Notes: generated from the letters alone by a model not told the origin. A stretch of 64,000 nucleotides of DNA from Elmis aenea (GCA_947652605.1 OX393576.1:59682966-59746965); one strand, 5' to 3'. Counted from the first letter of the stretch, positions 47,951 to 60,095 are shown. Program-made: numbers and translations.

Positions 47951-49895
47951 GAAAAAATACAAAATTACTTTGCCTGAAATGCTTAAATTTTCAGGTTTGA
48001 TATCCTATTTCTTCTACCCTTACTAAATAAATCTTTTCAAACCATTAAACGTAAAGCCAGCAAATGTATTTTGATAAAAGTAATTAATTAACTGCTTTAC
48101 CATTCAAACTATTAAAAAAAACTATTTAAATTCTCTAAAAGTAATACACACCCCATCCCAAAAGTATCTACATGCAATGGTAAAATAGGATGAGTTTAAA
48201 ATAAATTTCCAATTGTCACGCATGCAATTATAAATTTAAATTGTTTTAGTCTTCCGTTATTACATAGAATTGCGTTAGCGGAAATAAGCTTTTAAAATTT
48301 CTTTGAAACAATATTTTGTTTTATAAATAATTATTACTGATTTAATAAATGTTTAAAGTATGGAGAGATAAGTTAGGAAATGGAAAGCGTTTATTAAACA
48401 TTAATATCTGTATTAGTAGACTACGAGTGTATAAAATGTATTTTTTATTGGTGACCTAGATAAAGTCAAACGCAAGGGAAACTTGTTTATTTTAACAGCG
48501 CGTGCTTTTTACGAAAATACGGCACAAACTATCCTACACACGAAGCTTTATTTTATATAAAGTGGGCGAATTGACTAGCACCAAAATGTTAGAGGAAAGT
48601 TAATGGATTGTAAAGTGGTTTGAATAATAATGGGTGAAAGTTCATCTTGTAACGCAATCTAATATTTTATATCCAAAATTATTTGTCAGTTATTTCAAAA
48701 ATTTGTCATAGTATTACAAAGATTGCTTAAATAGTGACTTATTTATGTTTGGAAGTCGTATTTGGTTCTTCGCATAATCCATCAAACTAATTGATTTTTA
48801 TGAACTCATCTACAAATTAAATGTCAAAATGACATTTAGTAGCGTGCCTGTGATTCGCAAATTTAGAACACAACATTAATATTTCAAGCAAGTAGTTTTA
48901 CCCAAAAAATATTGTGCGTACAATTTTCGTCCAAGTGCTTTCAATACGGTGTGTAATTTTTATATTTGAACATAAATATTTATACTACGATTTAAAATAA
49001 ATTACAAATAATCTGTCTGGTGCAAAAACTTCAACGATAAAACCAAGAATGTTTAAAAATCAAAACATTTTACACGATATCAGAAGAGCTTCTGAAAAAC
49101 AAAATTATGTTTTCTGTGTAAACAATTGCCTACATTCCTCATTTCAAAACAATAAAATGTAACAAAACATTCACTAATTAAAAAACGTGTTCTGTTTTGA
49201 TATTACAAATAGCTTGTTATTTTCCTCGCGAAATTATTTTCATTTTTATGTTTGTAAATGCACAAAAATGCAGAAGTTCTCCAGCTGCTAGACAACCAGA
49301 ACCTATGTCGAAGACTAAAGAGAACCAAACCGTTCGAACTTTCCTAGTGATTTGTGTAAAGGCAGAGCATTGTGCAAGTGTTAGTGTATATATTTCCCTA
49401 AGAATAACAATGACAACTAAAATACGTCACTGGACTGATTTTAGCTAAGTAACTTAGATTTAAGATTTAACAGATACAAACTAATGGTTGGTTTTACTTC
49501 TAGACCAGTTTTAGTGTTCAAATATACAAAATAGTGTTTTAATTAAATAATAATTTAAAAAAATGTTTGTAAATGTGTTTTTGTAAATTAGTAAAATCAT
49601 TGTTTTAACAAAACAGTTGACAAGCAACATCATAAAACTTTACTTAAAAGCTGAAATAAACGACGAAAACCCTTAAGTAAGAACATATGAGTTTAGTTTC
49701 AATCTATTTCATGCAGGTTGAATTACTTTTAAAAACATCATGTAGAGTTTATTTCTAGTATTAATATCAAACACAGGTATAATTAAATTAACTGAGTGAA
49801 AAAAACTAGTTTCGGAATTTTACTTATATGTAATTTGCTTTATGTTAGATATCATCCGACTTTGAAGGTTAGGTTATATAAAATATACCTATGAG
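47951..49895. other. No gene supported
   Basis: Mostly AT-rich. About 49270-49440 is less AT-rich and has two open plus-strand frames, one reading AEVLQLLDNQNLCRRLKRTK after an AG. I cannot assign it and list it as a finding. Confidence 0.3.
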
Positions 49896-50612
49896 TAGGC
49901 CTACCACACGTCCCGCTTTGGCCGGGACAGTCCCAGTTTAGAGGTTATGTCCCGTTGTCCCGGCGGTTTCGCGTTTGTTCCGGTTTCTGAAAAAAAATAT
50001 TCCGCCCCGATTTTTTTTGTGAATTCTGTCCGCACAGGTAACAAAAAGCGAGAGGAGCTGAGAACAACGTGTTTCAGTCATTTTGTTGTGAAACGTTTTT
50101 GCGCAGGTGTTATAGGGTTGCTAATTGCACGCTTTTGGGGCGGACATACGCGTTTTCGTGGGAAAATATTAATGTGTATGCTGTACGGATGCCATTGAAG
50201 ATATTTATAGTAATGTACGCTTTTTGCTTATAAACTTTCGGGCTATTTGAACAAGCAACAGAAAAATAAATTTAAAACACAAGCTTATGTTTTTACAAGT
50301 CTTTAAAATTTTTGACTAAAAAGTATTGCTTTTTTAAATTCATATTAATATCATGTTTATAGTTCCTGTACCTAAATAGAAATTATTAGTGAACGTTTTT
50401 ACCTTTATTTCGAATAATTTTGTTGAAGGTGGAGGGAATCTGATAAAAAAATCAGAAAAGATTCAGCCATAAATCTGTAATTTTGGATTATGGTAAAGTA
50501 CTCTAACTTTGCATTAAATTAAAACACATGTGAACTTTATAAATTTTATCTCTTATGATAAAAAAAATGTCGTCGTGTCCCGGTTTGACTTTACGAAAAT
50601 ATGGTAAGCCTA
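49896..50612. mobile_element. hAT-like element with GTCCCGG-rich ends
   Basis: The ends taggcctaccacacgtcccg and tatggtaagccta are inverse (taggcttaccata). They are flanked by cctatgag (49888-49895) and cctataag (50613-50620), an 8-bp duplication with one mismatch. gtcccgg and its relatives recur near both ends. The ORF at 49947-50198 is open but resembles no transposase. The element appears non-autonomous. Confidence 0.75.
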
Positions 50613-50639
50613 CCTATAAGAGATGTTAAGCTTGGAGTG

Positions 50640-51840
50640 TTTTATTTTTAAAATTTATTACTTGTATATTAACCGTTAATCTCTTCCACCATCGGTGTCG
50701 AGGTGATGAGTTATGCCTTTTCTTCTAATTGTAAGTAAGTTCACTATTACATTATTCTATGTCTTCCTTGGTGGTCCATGGCTTTTTCATTTTCCAGTTT
50801 CCACTTCCCACATGACTTTCGCTGTACTTCTTCTTTCATTCTTGTTGTATTTTAGAACCACATAACTTGTTGTGTTTTAATTATTATCACTACAGTTCTC
50901 ATTTTTAGATTGTTTCTTTTTACTTTGCCTTTTATTTTATCCATTTTTGTAACTCCCTCAATTTTTTTGTAATCTTCATTCCGCAAACCTCAATTCTGCT
51001 CTTCAATGCATCTGATAAGACCCAGGTTTCGCACCCATACATAAAAATTGGGACCAGCACTGCCTCGTAGGTTCAGGTTTTTGTAGCTTTCGCGACTTTT
51101 TTTTGTTGAAGAATGGTTTTATATAACATTCCGTACAGTAACATTACTTTGTTTTTTCTACTGGATATTTCTCTTTCTATTTTTTTCAGTTTCCTCCACT
51201 TGTGACCCTAAATATTTCAGTTGGTGTTTAAATACCATTCCGTACATTGACATTACTTTGTTTATTTTACTGGATATTACACTTTTTATTTTTTTAGTTT
51301 CCTCCACTTGTATTACTACTTCTACTTTTTTTTTGTCTTTTTTATAATCATAATTTCAGTTTTATTTACATTTATTTTCGGGCCACATCCTTTTAATTTT
51401 TTTGTCCATTTTGCTATTAGGTTTTGTAATTATTCTTTATTGTTTCCAAACAGGATAAGATCGGTCGGCAAACATGGGTTTATTTATTTTTATTTGCATT
51501 AATTTCCTGCAACCTGTGAGCACTTTCTTAGTTGTGTTGCTTTTTTTGCTTAGTCGTCCATTATAATTATAAAAAAACTGGGCTTATAATACTACCTTGT
51601 CTGACTCCTTTTGTTGTTATAAAATCCTTAGTTATATTGCTTCCCATTCTCACAACGTTTTCTGTTTTGTAGTAATACATACTTTTCAGTACCTTGATCA
51701 ACTTGTCACTTACTCCTCTTTCATTGTCTTTCATATTTCTTCTCTATTTACACTGTCAAAAGTTTTTTCTAAATCGATTGTACATATTAAAAACTTGCAA
51801 TTATTTTTATCATACAAATAAGTTTAATTAAAACTCATTT
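50640..51840 (-). pseudogene. LINE reverse transcriptase pseudogene, minus strand
   Basis: Read on the minus strand from about 51800 it gives RFRKNF, then KDNERGVSDKLIKVLKSMY, VRMGSNITKDFITTKGVRQG and SIISPVF (RT motifs up to GxRQGxxxSP). FAD-R at about 51470 is the YxDD/FADD box with the second Asp lost. Then come INVNKTEI-like sequence and, near 51030, VPIFMYGCETWVLSDALKSR, followed by a decayed C-terminus to about 50640. Many shifts and stops are present. A segment of about 77 bp is locally duplicated (51127-51204 and 51236-51313, period 109). The forward ORFs here are shadows. Confidence 0.82.
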
Positions 51841-52398
51841 GTCTTCTTTTATGACCAACTTTTAACAGAAATGCTAGACCCTTTGCTCTTTTTCAGTAGT
51901 AATTTTATTCTGCAACGAACAGAAAACCGAGAGGCGCAAAGAAAACGCTGAAAGTCGGACCCAAAACGCTCCTCTCGTAAACAATCCCCTGTTCTTGGCA
52001 TACCAAGCAGCTCTCCTCACAAGGTCCTGCACTTTGACTTACATTATCATCCTCAACAAAATTCAAACTGTCCGTGATTTTGAATCGAGAAAACTACTTT
52101 ACAATCAACTTGATTATTTAATGGACAGTAGGTTGTGATGAAACGCTAGACAAAGTTAATCGAAGCACGAACTTGAGACTCGGTTACTTTGTTGGATCTG
52201 TAAGCTGGCGATATTTCTGTCTGGTAAACTTATTTCACCGTTGAACGCCAAAGCAGGATAAAATTCAATTCGGCTTCACCGGTCACGTTGTAAGCCGTGA
52301 TCAAAAGCGCTACGAATTTGGAAAAGCGAAATCTGACGATTAACACAAAAAGATGAAATTTGACCGCTGTTTTTAAAGAGTATTTAGCTTTTAATATA
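51841..52398. other. No gene supported; GC-richer patch
   Basis: About 51930-52360 is clearly less AT-rich than its surroundings. It contains no frame I recognise on either strand. It may be the non-coding part of a retroelement or host regulatory DNA. Confidence 0.3.
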
Positions 52399-52700
52399 AA
52401 CAGGGTGTCCCAAATCCATGAATCAAAAAAAAATTGGCTTGATATAGTTCGTTTGCTTCTTCTTAATTAAATAATTAGCAAGTAGTGGTCCAATTGAATT
52501 ATCATCCAGTTTCCTAGACCTCTTGATTTTTTCTTGTATAGTCATCTAAACTTAGTCGTCTACAGAAATCAACAAAGAAGTATGGATATTCTAAACAAAT
52601 ACGATGAAAAGATTTTGAAGATTACACATCTAGCGGATTCAAAAATGCTTGAAAAGCAAAAATTAATCAATTGTAGTAAATTCGAATATTTAATTTAATT
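52399..52700. mobile_element. Left end of a TACAGGG-type element, partner missing
   Basis: aacagggtgtcccaaatccatg at 52399 opens like the other ends and is followed by 300 bp of AT-rich sequence up to the foldback at 52702. No right partner was found. Confidence 0.4.
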
Positions 52701-52701
52701 A

Positions 52702-53421
52702 TACAGGGTTATAACTTTAACTGGAATAAATTCTGTAACTTGGGAATACAGTATATCGGTAAAACCTGCGAAAAAACGTCGATTTTGGTTTTTCGCCGGA
52801 TACATTTCAGCAGTATTGCTTTTGGGATATCTTCATCCAGAGGGGTGCAACAACCCCTAATAATTTTTTATTAAATGTAAGGAAATGTCGAGTGGCATAT
52901 CGTTGGAAAGCTCATTTAGAGAGGAATACAATGCATATATTATTTTCGAAAAATTCCAAGAGGTTAGGTGTTAACAAAAAAAAGACAGGTTTAAAGTTTA
53001 ACGCTATTTAATGTAAAGGTTGTTTACAATGTGCACAACTTCAATCTGTTAGCGTTCATTTGTGCATTTCTTATCACAGTTAAACAACTTTTTGTCGTAA
53101 TTTTTGTTGCGACCTTTTAGCAGTTGAAAATCTTTATATTTTTATTTTGTTCACCTAACCTCTTGGAATTTTTCGAAAATAAGATATGCATTGTATTCCT
53201 CTCTAAATGAGCTTCCCAACGATATGCCACTCGACATATCCTTACATTTAAAAAAAAATTATTAGGGGTTGTTGCACCCCTCTGGATAAAGATATCCCAA
53301 AAGCAATACTGCTGAAATGTATCCGGCGAAAAACTAAAATCGACGTATTTTCGCCAAGTTTTACCGATATACTGTATTCCCAAGTTACAGAATTTATTCC
53401 AGTTAAAGTTATAACCCTGTA
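52702..53421. mobile_element. Foldback element with TACAGGGTTATAACTTTAAC ends
   Basis: The ends tacagggttataactttaac and gttaaagttataaccctgta are exact inverses with TA borders. The arms (52702-52980 and about 53150-53421) share ccagaggggtgcaacaaccc and its inverse, apart from one or two bases. The loop of about 170 bp is non-coding. The 88-residue minus ORF is read from the arm. Confidence 0.9.
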
Positions 53422-54029
53422 TGGTTTAATTTTTCTTCGATTAAAAATTTTATGCTACCCAATAAAATAAAATTCAAAAGAATAACAAAAATTTGCATTC
53501 AATATATGACATAGTTTATAGTAATGCTCATAATAGCGTAAGAAGATTTTATTTATTAGTAAAAACAATGAAAATTTAAAAATAATGAATTTGACTTTAT
53601 TGTTTAAGACTTTTTGATGGTTAAAATATGTTTAATACATAAAATAATAGGATTACTTATAGTTAAAGTTATAACTCCATTTTTGCACGAAATACAAAAT
53701 AAGTAAACAGGTTTTGTCTAAGTTTTTAAGGATTTCATCAGAATGCATTGCTACGCCACTAAAATACGGTTTCTAAATTTATTCATTGAAATAAACATGT
53801 TGCCAACAGTAAACTAGTTTCGGTGTTGCAAATTTACAACTTATTTTCAGTTCCCACCACATTACTGCATTTTACAGCACATTAACCAGTTTGTTACGTG
53901 TTAATCTCGAGATTTGTGCTTCGGGCTTTTGAACCCGTATTGAAATATGGGTAATAGTAATGTATAGTAACAAAACTGTATGAATTTTTGAAAAACTGCA
54001 ATTATTAAGTGATTTAAAATTCAAACTAA
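53422..54029. other. No gene seen
   Basis: AT-rich spacer up to the donor-side flank of the exon-like segment at 54030. Confidence 0.3.
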
Positions 54030-54184
54030 CCGATGGAATGCATAGGTTTGCTGTTTAGATCAAAATGAGGACATAAAGCTATTGTGAAATTTTGGCTACC
54101 AATTTCTTCCGTAGTAGCAAAAAACTCATTTCCCTTCTCAAGTTCTCTAAAACTGTCATAAACAGCAGATGTGTTTAATTGCTG
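54030..54184 (-). CDS. Candidate exon of an unidentified gene
   Basis: On the minus strand a 155-nt open segment is bounded by an acceptor (rc taatttattatttag) and a donor (CATTCCATCG|gttagt). It reads QQLNTSAVYDSFRELEKGNE, FFATTEEIGSQNFTIALCPH, FDLNSKPMHSI. Balanced composition and two splice sites in frame argue for a real exon. An in-frame ATG (54206-54208) just upstream could also start a first exon. It ends one base into a codon, so it could join unc-13 exon 2, but that would replace the better C2 strand of exon 1. I do not recognise the protein. It may belong to another minus-strand gene or to an N-terminal isoform. Confidence 0.4.
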
Positions 54185-56299
54185 CCTAAATAATAAATTA
54201 TAACTCATTTCCTAACAATTTTACGTTTCAAGTTTAATATGCATTAAATTTGCACGATTCTTGCAGTGGCTATATTATAATAAATATGCTGACAATTTCT
54301 GCATGAGTTTTTACCAATTTCTATACATGCAACAAACCCGTTTCATGTTTCACGAGAGAATAACCGGTTTATATGAGAAATCAATATTCGCTTTGGCCGA
54401 ATGTAGATAGCACTGCACTGAATTTTGCAAAACACATAGCAGATTAATAAAGTTTATTATAATAAAACGAATTCGAACGTTACTTCATCCAATAACCTCG
54501 ATATGTTTATTGGATAATATTAAGTTTCAGGCGAAAGTGCTTAAGAAGTTCGAAGGATTCGGATTATTTGCAACGATTTATGACAATCGTTCATAATACG
54601 AAAGGAAAAATATTATAAATTACAAGGATGTTTACTTGAATTGGAGAGTTTATGAAAACTCGTTGAATGCGTGGTTCAAAAATAAATATGCTCATATTTA
54701 CAGGTAAACAAACAATAATATATCTGCGCGTTATTTAAAACAGGTCCTGAAAATAGGTTTCCCTTTTGAATTGAAAATCAACAAATACTGCTGCTACTGA
54801 TATTTTAAGAAAAATAAAATAATGCTTCTTAAAGGTATTGCTAATCTTTAAACCACATTCTGTGTTGTACTTTATAAAGCGGTATTCAAGAAAAAAAAAA
54901 CGGTTTTGTTAACGATTTGCTCTTTTTTTTAATCAAATTGCAATATTTTATGTATACTTTTCGAGTAAACGCTACCTACGTGGTAGTGTTTCTAGATAAA
55001 AATATTATCTAAGAAATAATTAAAGAGAGTTCTGTCCTCAAAAATTAAATTAAAAACTGTTTATCCTTACTGTAACATTTTTCCCTCACTTCATCACCTT
55101 ACCAGAGATAGGTATATTTCAAGAAAGTCTTAAATATTTCACAGATTTAAGAAGTACCGGAAACAAAATCAGTAAAAGAGTTCCTGAAAGGCAAAAGTGC
55201 ATAAACTAATAACGCCACCCCAATTCCAAAGTGATTGTTTAATTTTGGTATTTTAAAATATTGTTTTGTGTTTAATAAAAACATTGACTTTAAAATAAAA
55301 TACATGAAAAGGTATTACTGCTACAATTCATTTTGTTAGAGGTCTCTTGATTGGTGAAGCTAACATGACGTATAATAAATTTTACTGTATTTTAACGAAA
55401 ACAACACTTGAAACATAGGTTTTGTAAATAATGAACACAAAAATATATGTTTGTTATTTTACCTCTGGAAAATTAAGCACAAAAACATTCGACTGTTTTA
55501 AAAATAAGCACGCAACGATCTGGGACGATAAAAATTTATTATTTCTGCAACTTTTCTAAAATACACAAATTAAAAATTCATTTCAAGTTCAATGTTTATC
55601 GATTTGCGCAGGTAAATTAGTATAGCTTGGCGTTATAATTAAACGCAAACTGAATTTTAAAAGCTCTACTGGTGTTACATGGTATTTACTTTTCCAATAC
55701 TTGATCGCAACACGCTAAGGTAATATGATTACATCACAAACCTATAATCAAGCACGTGAGAAGAAAGAAAATCAACACAAGCTCTGTAGAAAATCATTAA
55801 AACTTAAATTTACAAGTAAAATGCGAAAGTGATTTAAACTTATTAATCTAAATAGCATTAGTAGCAATAATTACGATAAAAAAAATTATATTCCTAAAAT
55901 ATTAAATTTTAGGGGAATTTGTCAACTCCAAAGATATTAAAAGTTAGTAGGAAAAAAATACAAAATTTGTAACTTATACCGACAATATTATAAAAATGAT
56001 AAACATTTGTTGCCATAGTGAAATACAATTTGTAAAAGTCCCTGTATTAGTCTCAAAAAAATTTACCCAAATTTAAGTCTGCTTATGATTCAAGTACCTA
56101 CAAATAAGAAGTGAATTGAATGGGTTCAGAAGGGTATAAAATTAAAGCGTTATCTTTAAAAATCTCACGATATTGATTTTATCAGATATACTAATAATGT
56201 AGGTACACTAATTTTTGCAAAAGAAATATACAAAGACGTAAAATAAATTTGTAATTTGATGTTAAAAGATATTATTAAGGAAGTAGCACAAAATGTGAT
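54185..56299. other. No gene seen
   Basis: AT-rich sequence without recognisable paired repeats or coding motifs. Confidence 0.3.
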
Positions 56300-56415
56300 A
56301 CAATCTTCGTTCGCAGGTTTGAAACCGCGTCTTTTTCAAAGACCACGATACAATGGTCGAAACGTCAACTTTCAACTATAGAAGACGCGGTTCCAAGCCC
56401 GGGAACGAATATTGT
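56300..56415. repeat. 116-bp palindromic element
   Basis: acaatcttcgttcgcaggtt then tgaaaccgcgtctt on the left is matched by aagacgcggttccaagcccg then ggaacgaatattgt on the right. This gives about 34-bp arms with some mismatches around a 48-bp centre containing caatggtcgaaacgtc. It could be a very small MITE or a structured RNA-forming repeat. Confidence 0.65.
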
Positions 56416-56604
56416 ATGTGCGAAAGCCTAAAGAATAAAATGGTACAAAATGTATTTCCGTATTTATTTTATGTTTTCTTGTTTGATAGGTAACAAAAAA
56501 TCGAACACGTTTAAAAAAGCTACGTTTATTTCCTATACGCTAATATGATTAGATTTGGTTTTAGACGTTTTTAAAATTTTATTAATAACGTGTTCCTCGT
56601 ACAT

Positions 56605-57021
56605 CAGTGATTCTAAACCAGTGGGGCGCGGCCCGTGCAGGGGCCGGGAAATGAGAGATATGTGAAGAAAACTGAAAACCGAAACAAAACTATCTTAAAA
56701 ACAATAAAAACATATACTGAAAATGACAGCAGTCACACATACCATACATAGGTAGGTTCTAAGCAAGCTTAATTATTAGTGTTCCGGATTTTAATGTTTT
56801 TTTGAGGTTAACATTGGCAAAAAAAGGTACCTATTAACAAAAAAAAACAATTTCTTCAAATAATACACTCAGTCCAAGAACGGTTGAAAAATAAAAAGAA
56901 ATAGTGTGTTTTGGAGAGGATTGCAAGGGGGGCGAAATAAAAATTGATAAGGAAGAGGGGGGCGCTATGTAATTTGTTATAAAAATGAGGGCGCAAATAT
57001 AAAAAGGTTAAGACATACTAC
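56605..57021. mobile_element. Probable hAT-type MITE
   Basis: The left end cagtgattctaaaccagtgg then ggcgcggccc, and the right end gggcgcaaatataaaaaggt then taagacatactac, resemble the CAGTGGTTCTCAAA...GGTTGAGAACCACTG pattern of hAT elements. The right end is degraded. GGGGGCG-rich stretches are present. No convincing 8-bp duplication can be read. Confidence 0.5.
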
Positions 57022-57049
57022 GTTACGTCATTGTATTAGAAGCTTTTAG

Positions 57050-57946
57050 TAGAGTAAAGTGCCCTAATATGGAATAGGTACCTATTATGGAATACATCAG
57101 TTTTATGACAATGAATACGATCACACATTCCCAAATGTAAAATAGTTAAAATATATTCACTAGATTACATAACAGTTTCAAATATATTTTTGACGTGCTA
57201 CTGAGTTTTTAGGCTAAATCTCTCAGTGCAAAATATTATATGCTAGGGTAAACGATATAAAATATTTTATTGCATGTTTATTTAGCATGAGCCTTTACAT
57301 TTCAATTAAATAGACCAAAATTTTGATTGGGGCCATTTCATGTTTAACATATACCGATTTTTGAAATGTCACATTGATACCTAATATGGAATACATAGAG
57401 GTGCCTTATAATGAATATGATTATGGTCACTTAGTACAGGGATATGGGTTCAGTGTCAAAAGTGACAGAAATGGGCAGACGAAAAATGTGTAAAATACCC
57501 AAAAAAACAATTCTATTGTCCTAGCTGTAAAAAATAAATAAATTATCAACATGTTCGAATGACACTTGAATTATAATTTAATTTACATAAATAACAGAGT
57601 TTTGGTTTGGTTTAAGTAATAATGTAAATCAAAAAGAAATAAAAGATTAATCTATGAGCAGTTGTTTATTTTAATGTATATTTCCTATATAATTCTATAT
57701 TCCATATTAAGAACCCCTAGTATTGGATATTAGGTTCCCCGGGAGCTTAATATGGAATAGAAGTAACATTTAAAAAAAAATTGCTGTATAAGAAATATCT
57801 ACAGTAATATCGTACCAGAATTCGAGTAATGTGTTGCGTATTCATTACAAATTCCTTATAAATTTTTTTGCAAAAATTTTGTTGAATAAATGTGAATATT
57901 ATTCCCGAATACAAAAAAGTATTCCATATTGGGGCACTTTACTCTA
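57050..57946. mobile_element. Element with TAGAGTAAAGTGCCC ends and AATATGGAATA repeats
   Basis: The left end tagagtaaagtgccctaata then tggaata is the inverse of the right end tattccatattggggcactt then tactcta, with TA at the border. The 12-bp motif taatatggaata or its inverse recurs near 57068, 57088, 57383, 57705, 57745 and 57922. Repeated subterminal motifs are typical transposase-binding sites. No transposase is present inside. Immediately to the right lies a piggyBac fragment. Confidence 0.82.
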
Positions 57947-57959
57947 TGGAAAAAAAATT

Positions 57960-58555
57960 GGAAAAACGCCAATTTCAGTTCCAAGGAAAATTATCACTTG
58001 CTGCTGTTTGATGGATGTACAATAAACCTATAAATTTTTTGCCAGCAATATATGATTTAAGTGATACCACAACTGCATTGAGGAAAAATAAACGTGGTGC
58101 AAAAGAAAAGATTTCTTGTCCGCTTATGGTAGAAAAATACAATAAAATAATCAGTAGAGTAGATTTGTACGATCAGTACCGGGAAAGATTTTCTATTGGC
58201 AGAAGATCTGTAAAATGGTGACATAAAATATTTATTATCTGATAGCTATGGCTATTGTTAATGGATATTTATATTATAAATTACACAGGGGGGATAGTTA
58301 AAGTTGAGCAATTGTCATTTAGATTATCATTAGCGAAGCAGTTAATTTGGCAACTTTTCCTTAAGCAAACGCGATGGGGGACCATCAAATTCCTTAGCCA
58401 ACAAAGCCCGGGTACCTGAAGAAATTCGTCTAGATTCTGTAGGCAAACATATGTCTCCAAAAGGTGAAACCTACAGATGATGTAGACTTTGAAGCACCCA
58501 AGGAAAGGAGTAACGCACAAAATGCAAAGGCTGTAATGTAGGTAGTATTATGTTG
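57960..58555 (+). pseudogene. piggyBac transposase, C-terminal fragment
   Basis: The frame from 58015 reads NKPINFLPAIYDLSDTTTAL, KNKRGAKEKISCPLMVEKYN, ISRVDLYDQYRERFSIGRRS, VKW and a stop one residue later. In the next frame it continues LIAMAIVNGYILY, then EQLSFRLSLAKQLI, PEEIRLDSVGKHM and a Cys-containing end near 58540. S-DTTT, I-CP-x-x-V-x-x-YN, V-D-x-x-DQ-x-R and a W-HR-x-F tail form the core and C-terminus of PGBD-type transposases. The Asp of the final V-D-D triad is kept (SRVDLYDQ). The N-terminal half is missing, and the element at 57050-57946 abuts it. Confidence 0.85.
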
Positions 58556-59550
58556 GCCACCACGCAAAATACAATATTATTTGTATTTATAACTTATAAA
58601 ATATGTTGTAATATCGGACTAAAACATATTATGTTTTATTTTTATTATATTGAGCTTCAGAACACATACTTAAAATATTTAACTTTCCTCCCGAAACATC
58701 CTGTATACAACTATTTAGAAAAACTCTATGATAAAGCTTCTGTGGAAAATCTTATTCTGGTACAGCGAGAGTGCACCAAGTGAAATATTAAATAATGAAA
58801 TGGAAATCACAATCGAATGCACAGACGATATCCCTGGAAGACCTTTAAGATAGCAGCAGTAAATCTTAAAACAGTTGGCCCAGTATCACAAGCGGAGAAG
58901 CCGTTGTGTGGAACGCTCTACTCAGCATGATCGATATAGCCAGGTAGCAGCCGAGTTTGTCTCCCTTCAACTGAATTATCTCTACGCTTTAAATTCTCCT
59001 CTCGTCAATTACATATACAAATGTACTAGGAAAACTTATGTAAACAAGTCGTGTTTAGAAATAAATATTTCCTCCACACTGACGTTAAAAATCCGTTTAA
59101 GGCTTCCTCGAGAAATTGAGTTGGTCAGAATAATGCATCCCTAGGATAAACTTCAGAAGATTACGTTTCAAACGCTTAGCTTATATTTGAATTATGGGCA
59201 CTCATTTAACCTCTGTCATGTTGGGAGGAGTCTAATTCATCGTTTATTTAGTGGAAAATGTTTTATCATATAGTGGCATGTAGCAGTTCTGTTTTATTGA
59301 CCACGACATTGCCAATAAATGGAACAGTTTAACACGATCCACTTACGTCGCGCTACACTAGCACCACTTTACAGCTACTAAGGGTTCTTCAGGTAGCGCG
59401 AACTGTTGGCGACAATTTCAAATACCATAGCTTTATTAATACATCAAATATTATAAAATTGTTACTGACAACATTGCCTAATTCAATTGTTGTAGAATAT
59501 TTCTAGCATCGTTATACAATAACGACTTAAGTAGCTCAACTGTAGTGTCC
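58556..59550. other. No gene supported
   Basis: A weak ccctgta-like end (catcctgta, 58705) occurs. The 89-residue plus ORF at 58875-59144 has ordinary composition but no motif I recognise, and it overlaps less AT-rich sequence (58860-59000 and 59290-59410). Confidence 0.3.
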
Positions 59551-60014
59551 GAAACATTCTTCGCCCACATTTCTTCGCCTACAAAATTCTTCGCCGCCAC
59601 AATTTTTCGCCGCATACAAGCATATCTTTTGTTTGTAAATGTGATTGTTTTTATTTATAACGTCATTTTTACAGATTATTTTACATTAGGTTAGGATAGG
59701 TCAAGTTAAGTTAGGTTAATTTAATTTTTATTCAGCCTATAATAATATAAACAAGATTAAAAATCACAAAATACGCTATTTATGTAGCAATCTTTAAACA
59801 TAATATTAAAAGAAGAAGTATTAATATACAAGAAACAACTTCCGGCCAATGTAAAATAATCTGTAAAAACCACGTTATAAATAAATACTATCACATTTAC
59901 AAAAAAAATGTGATATGCTTGTATTCGGCAAAAAATTGTGGGGCCGAAGAATTGTGTAGGCGAAGAAATGTGGGCGAAGAATTGTGGGCGAAGAATTATG
60001 GGCGAAGAATGTTC
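59551..60014. mobile_element. Foldback element with repeated TTCTTCGCCCAC ends
   Basis: The left end gaaacattcttcgcccacat is followed by three more cttcgcc units. The right end carries five gaag/gaa-type units (gggcgaagaatt-type, period about 14-17) and ends gggcgaagaatgttc. Inside, ttttgtttgtaaatgtgat... and gataatctgt-type segments also match in inverse, for example ttacagattattttacatt and its partner near 59850. The termini are therefore minisatellite-like arrays in inverse orientation on an otherwise AT-rich hairpin of about 460 bp. Confidence 0.78.
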
Positions 60015-60095
60015 CCCAGTACAACTGGAACTTAAAAATTATATAATTGTTTAAAATACTAACGTGGCTATGAGTGTTTCTCATATTTAACATTT

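Noticed and set aside
58260..58705. acacagggggg and catcctgta as possible ends of a TACAGGG element.
   Set aside because: The first lies inside the readable piggyBac frame and the pair matches poorly.
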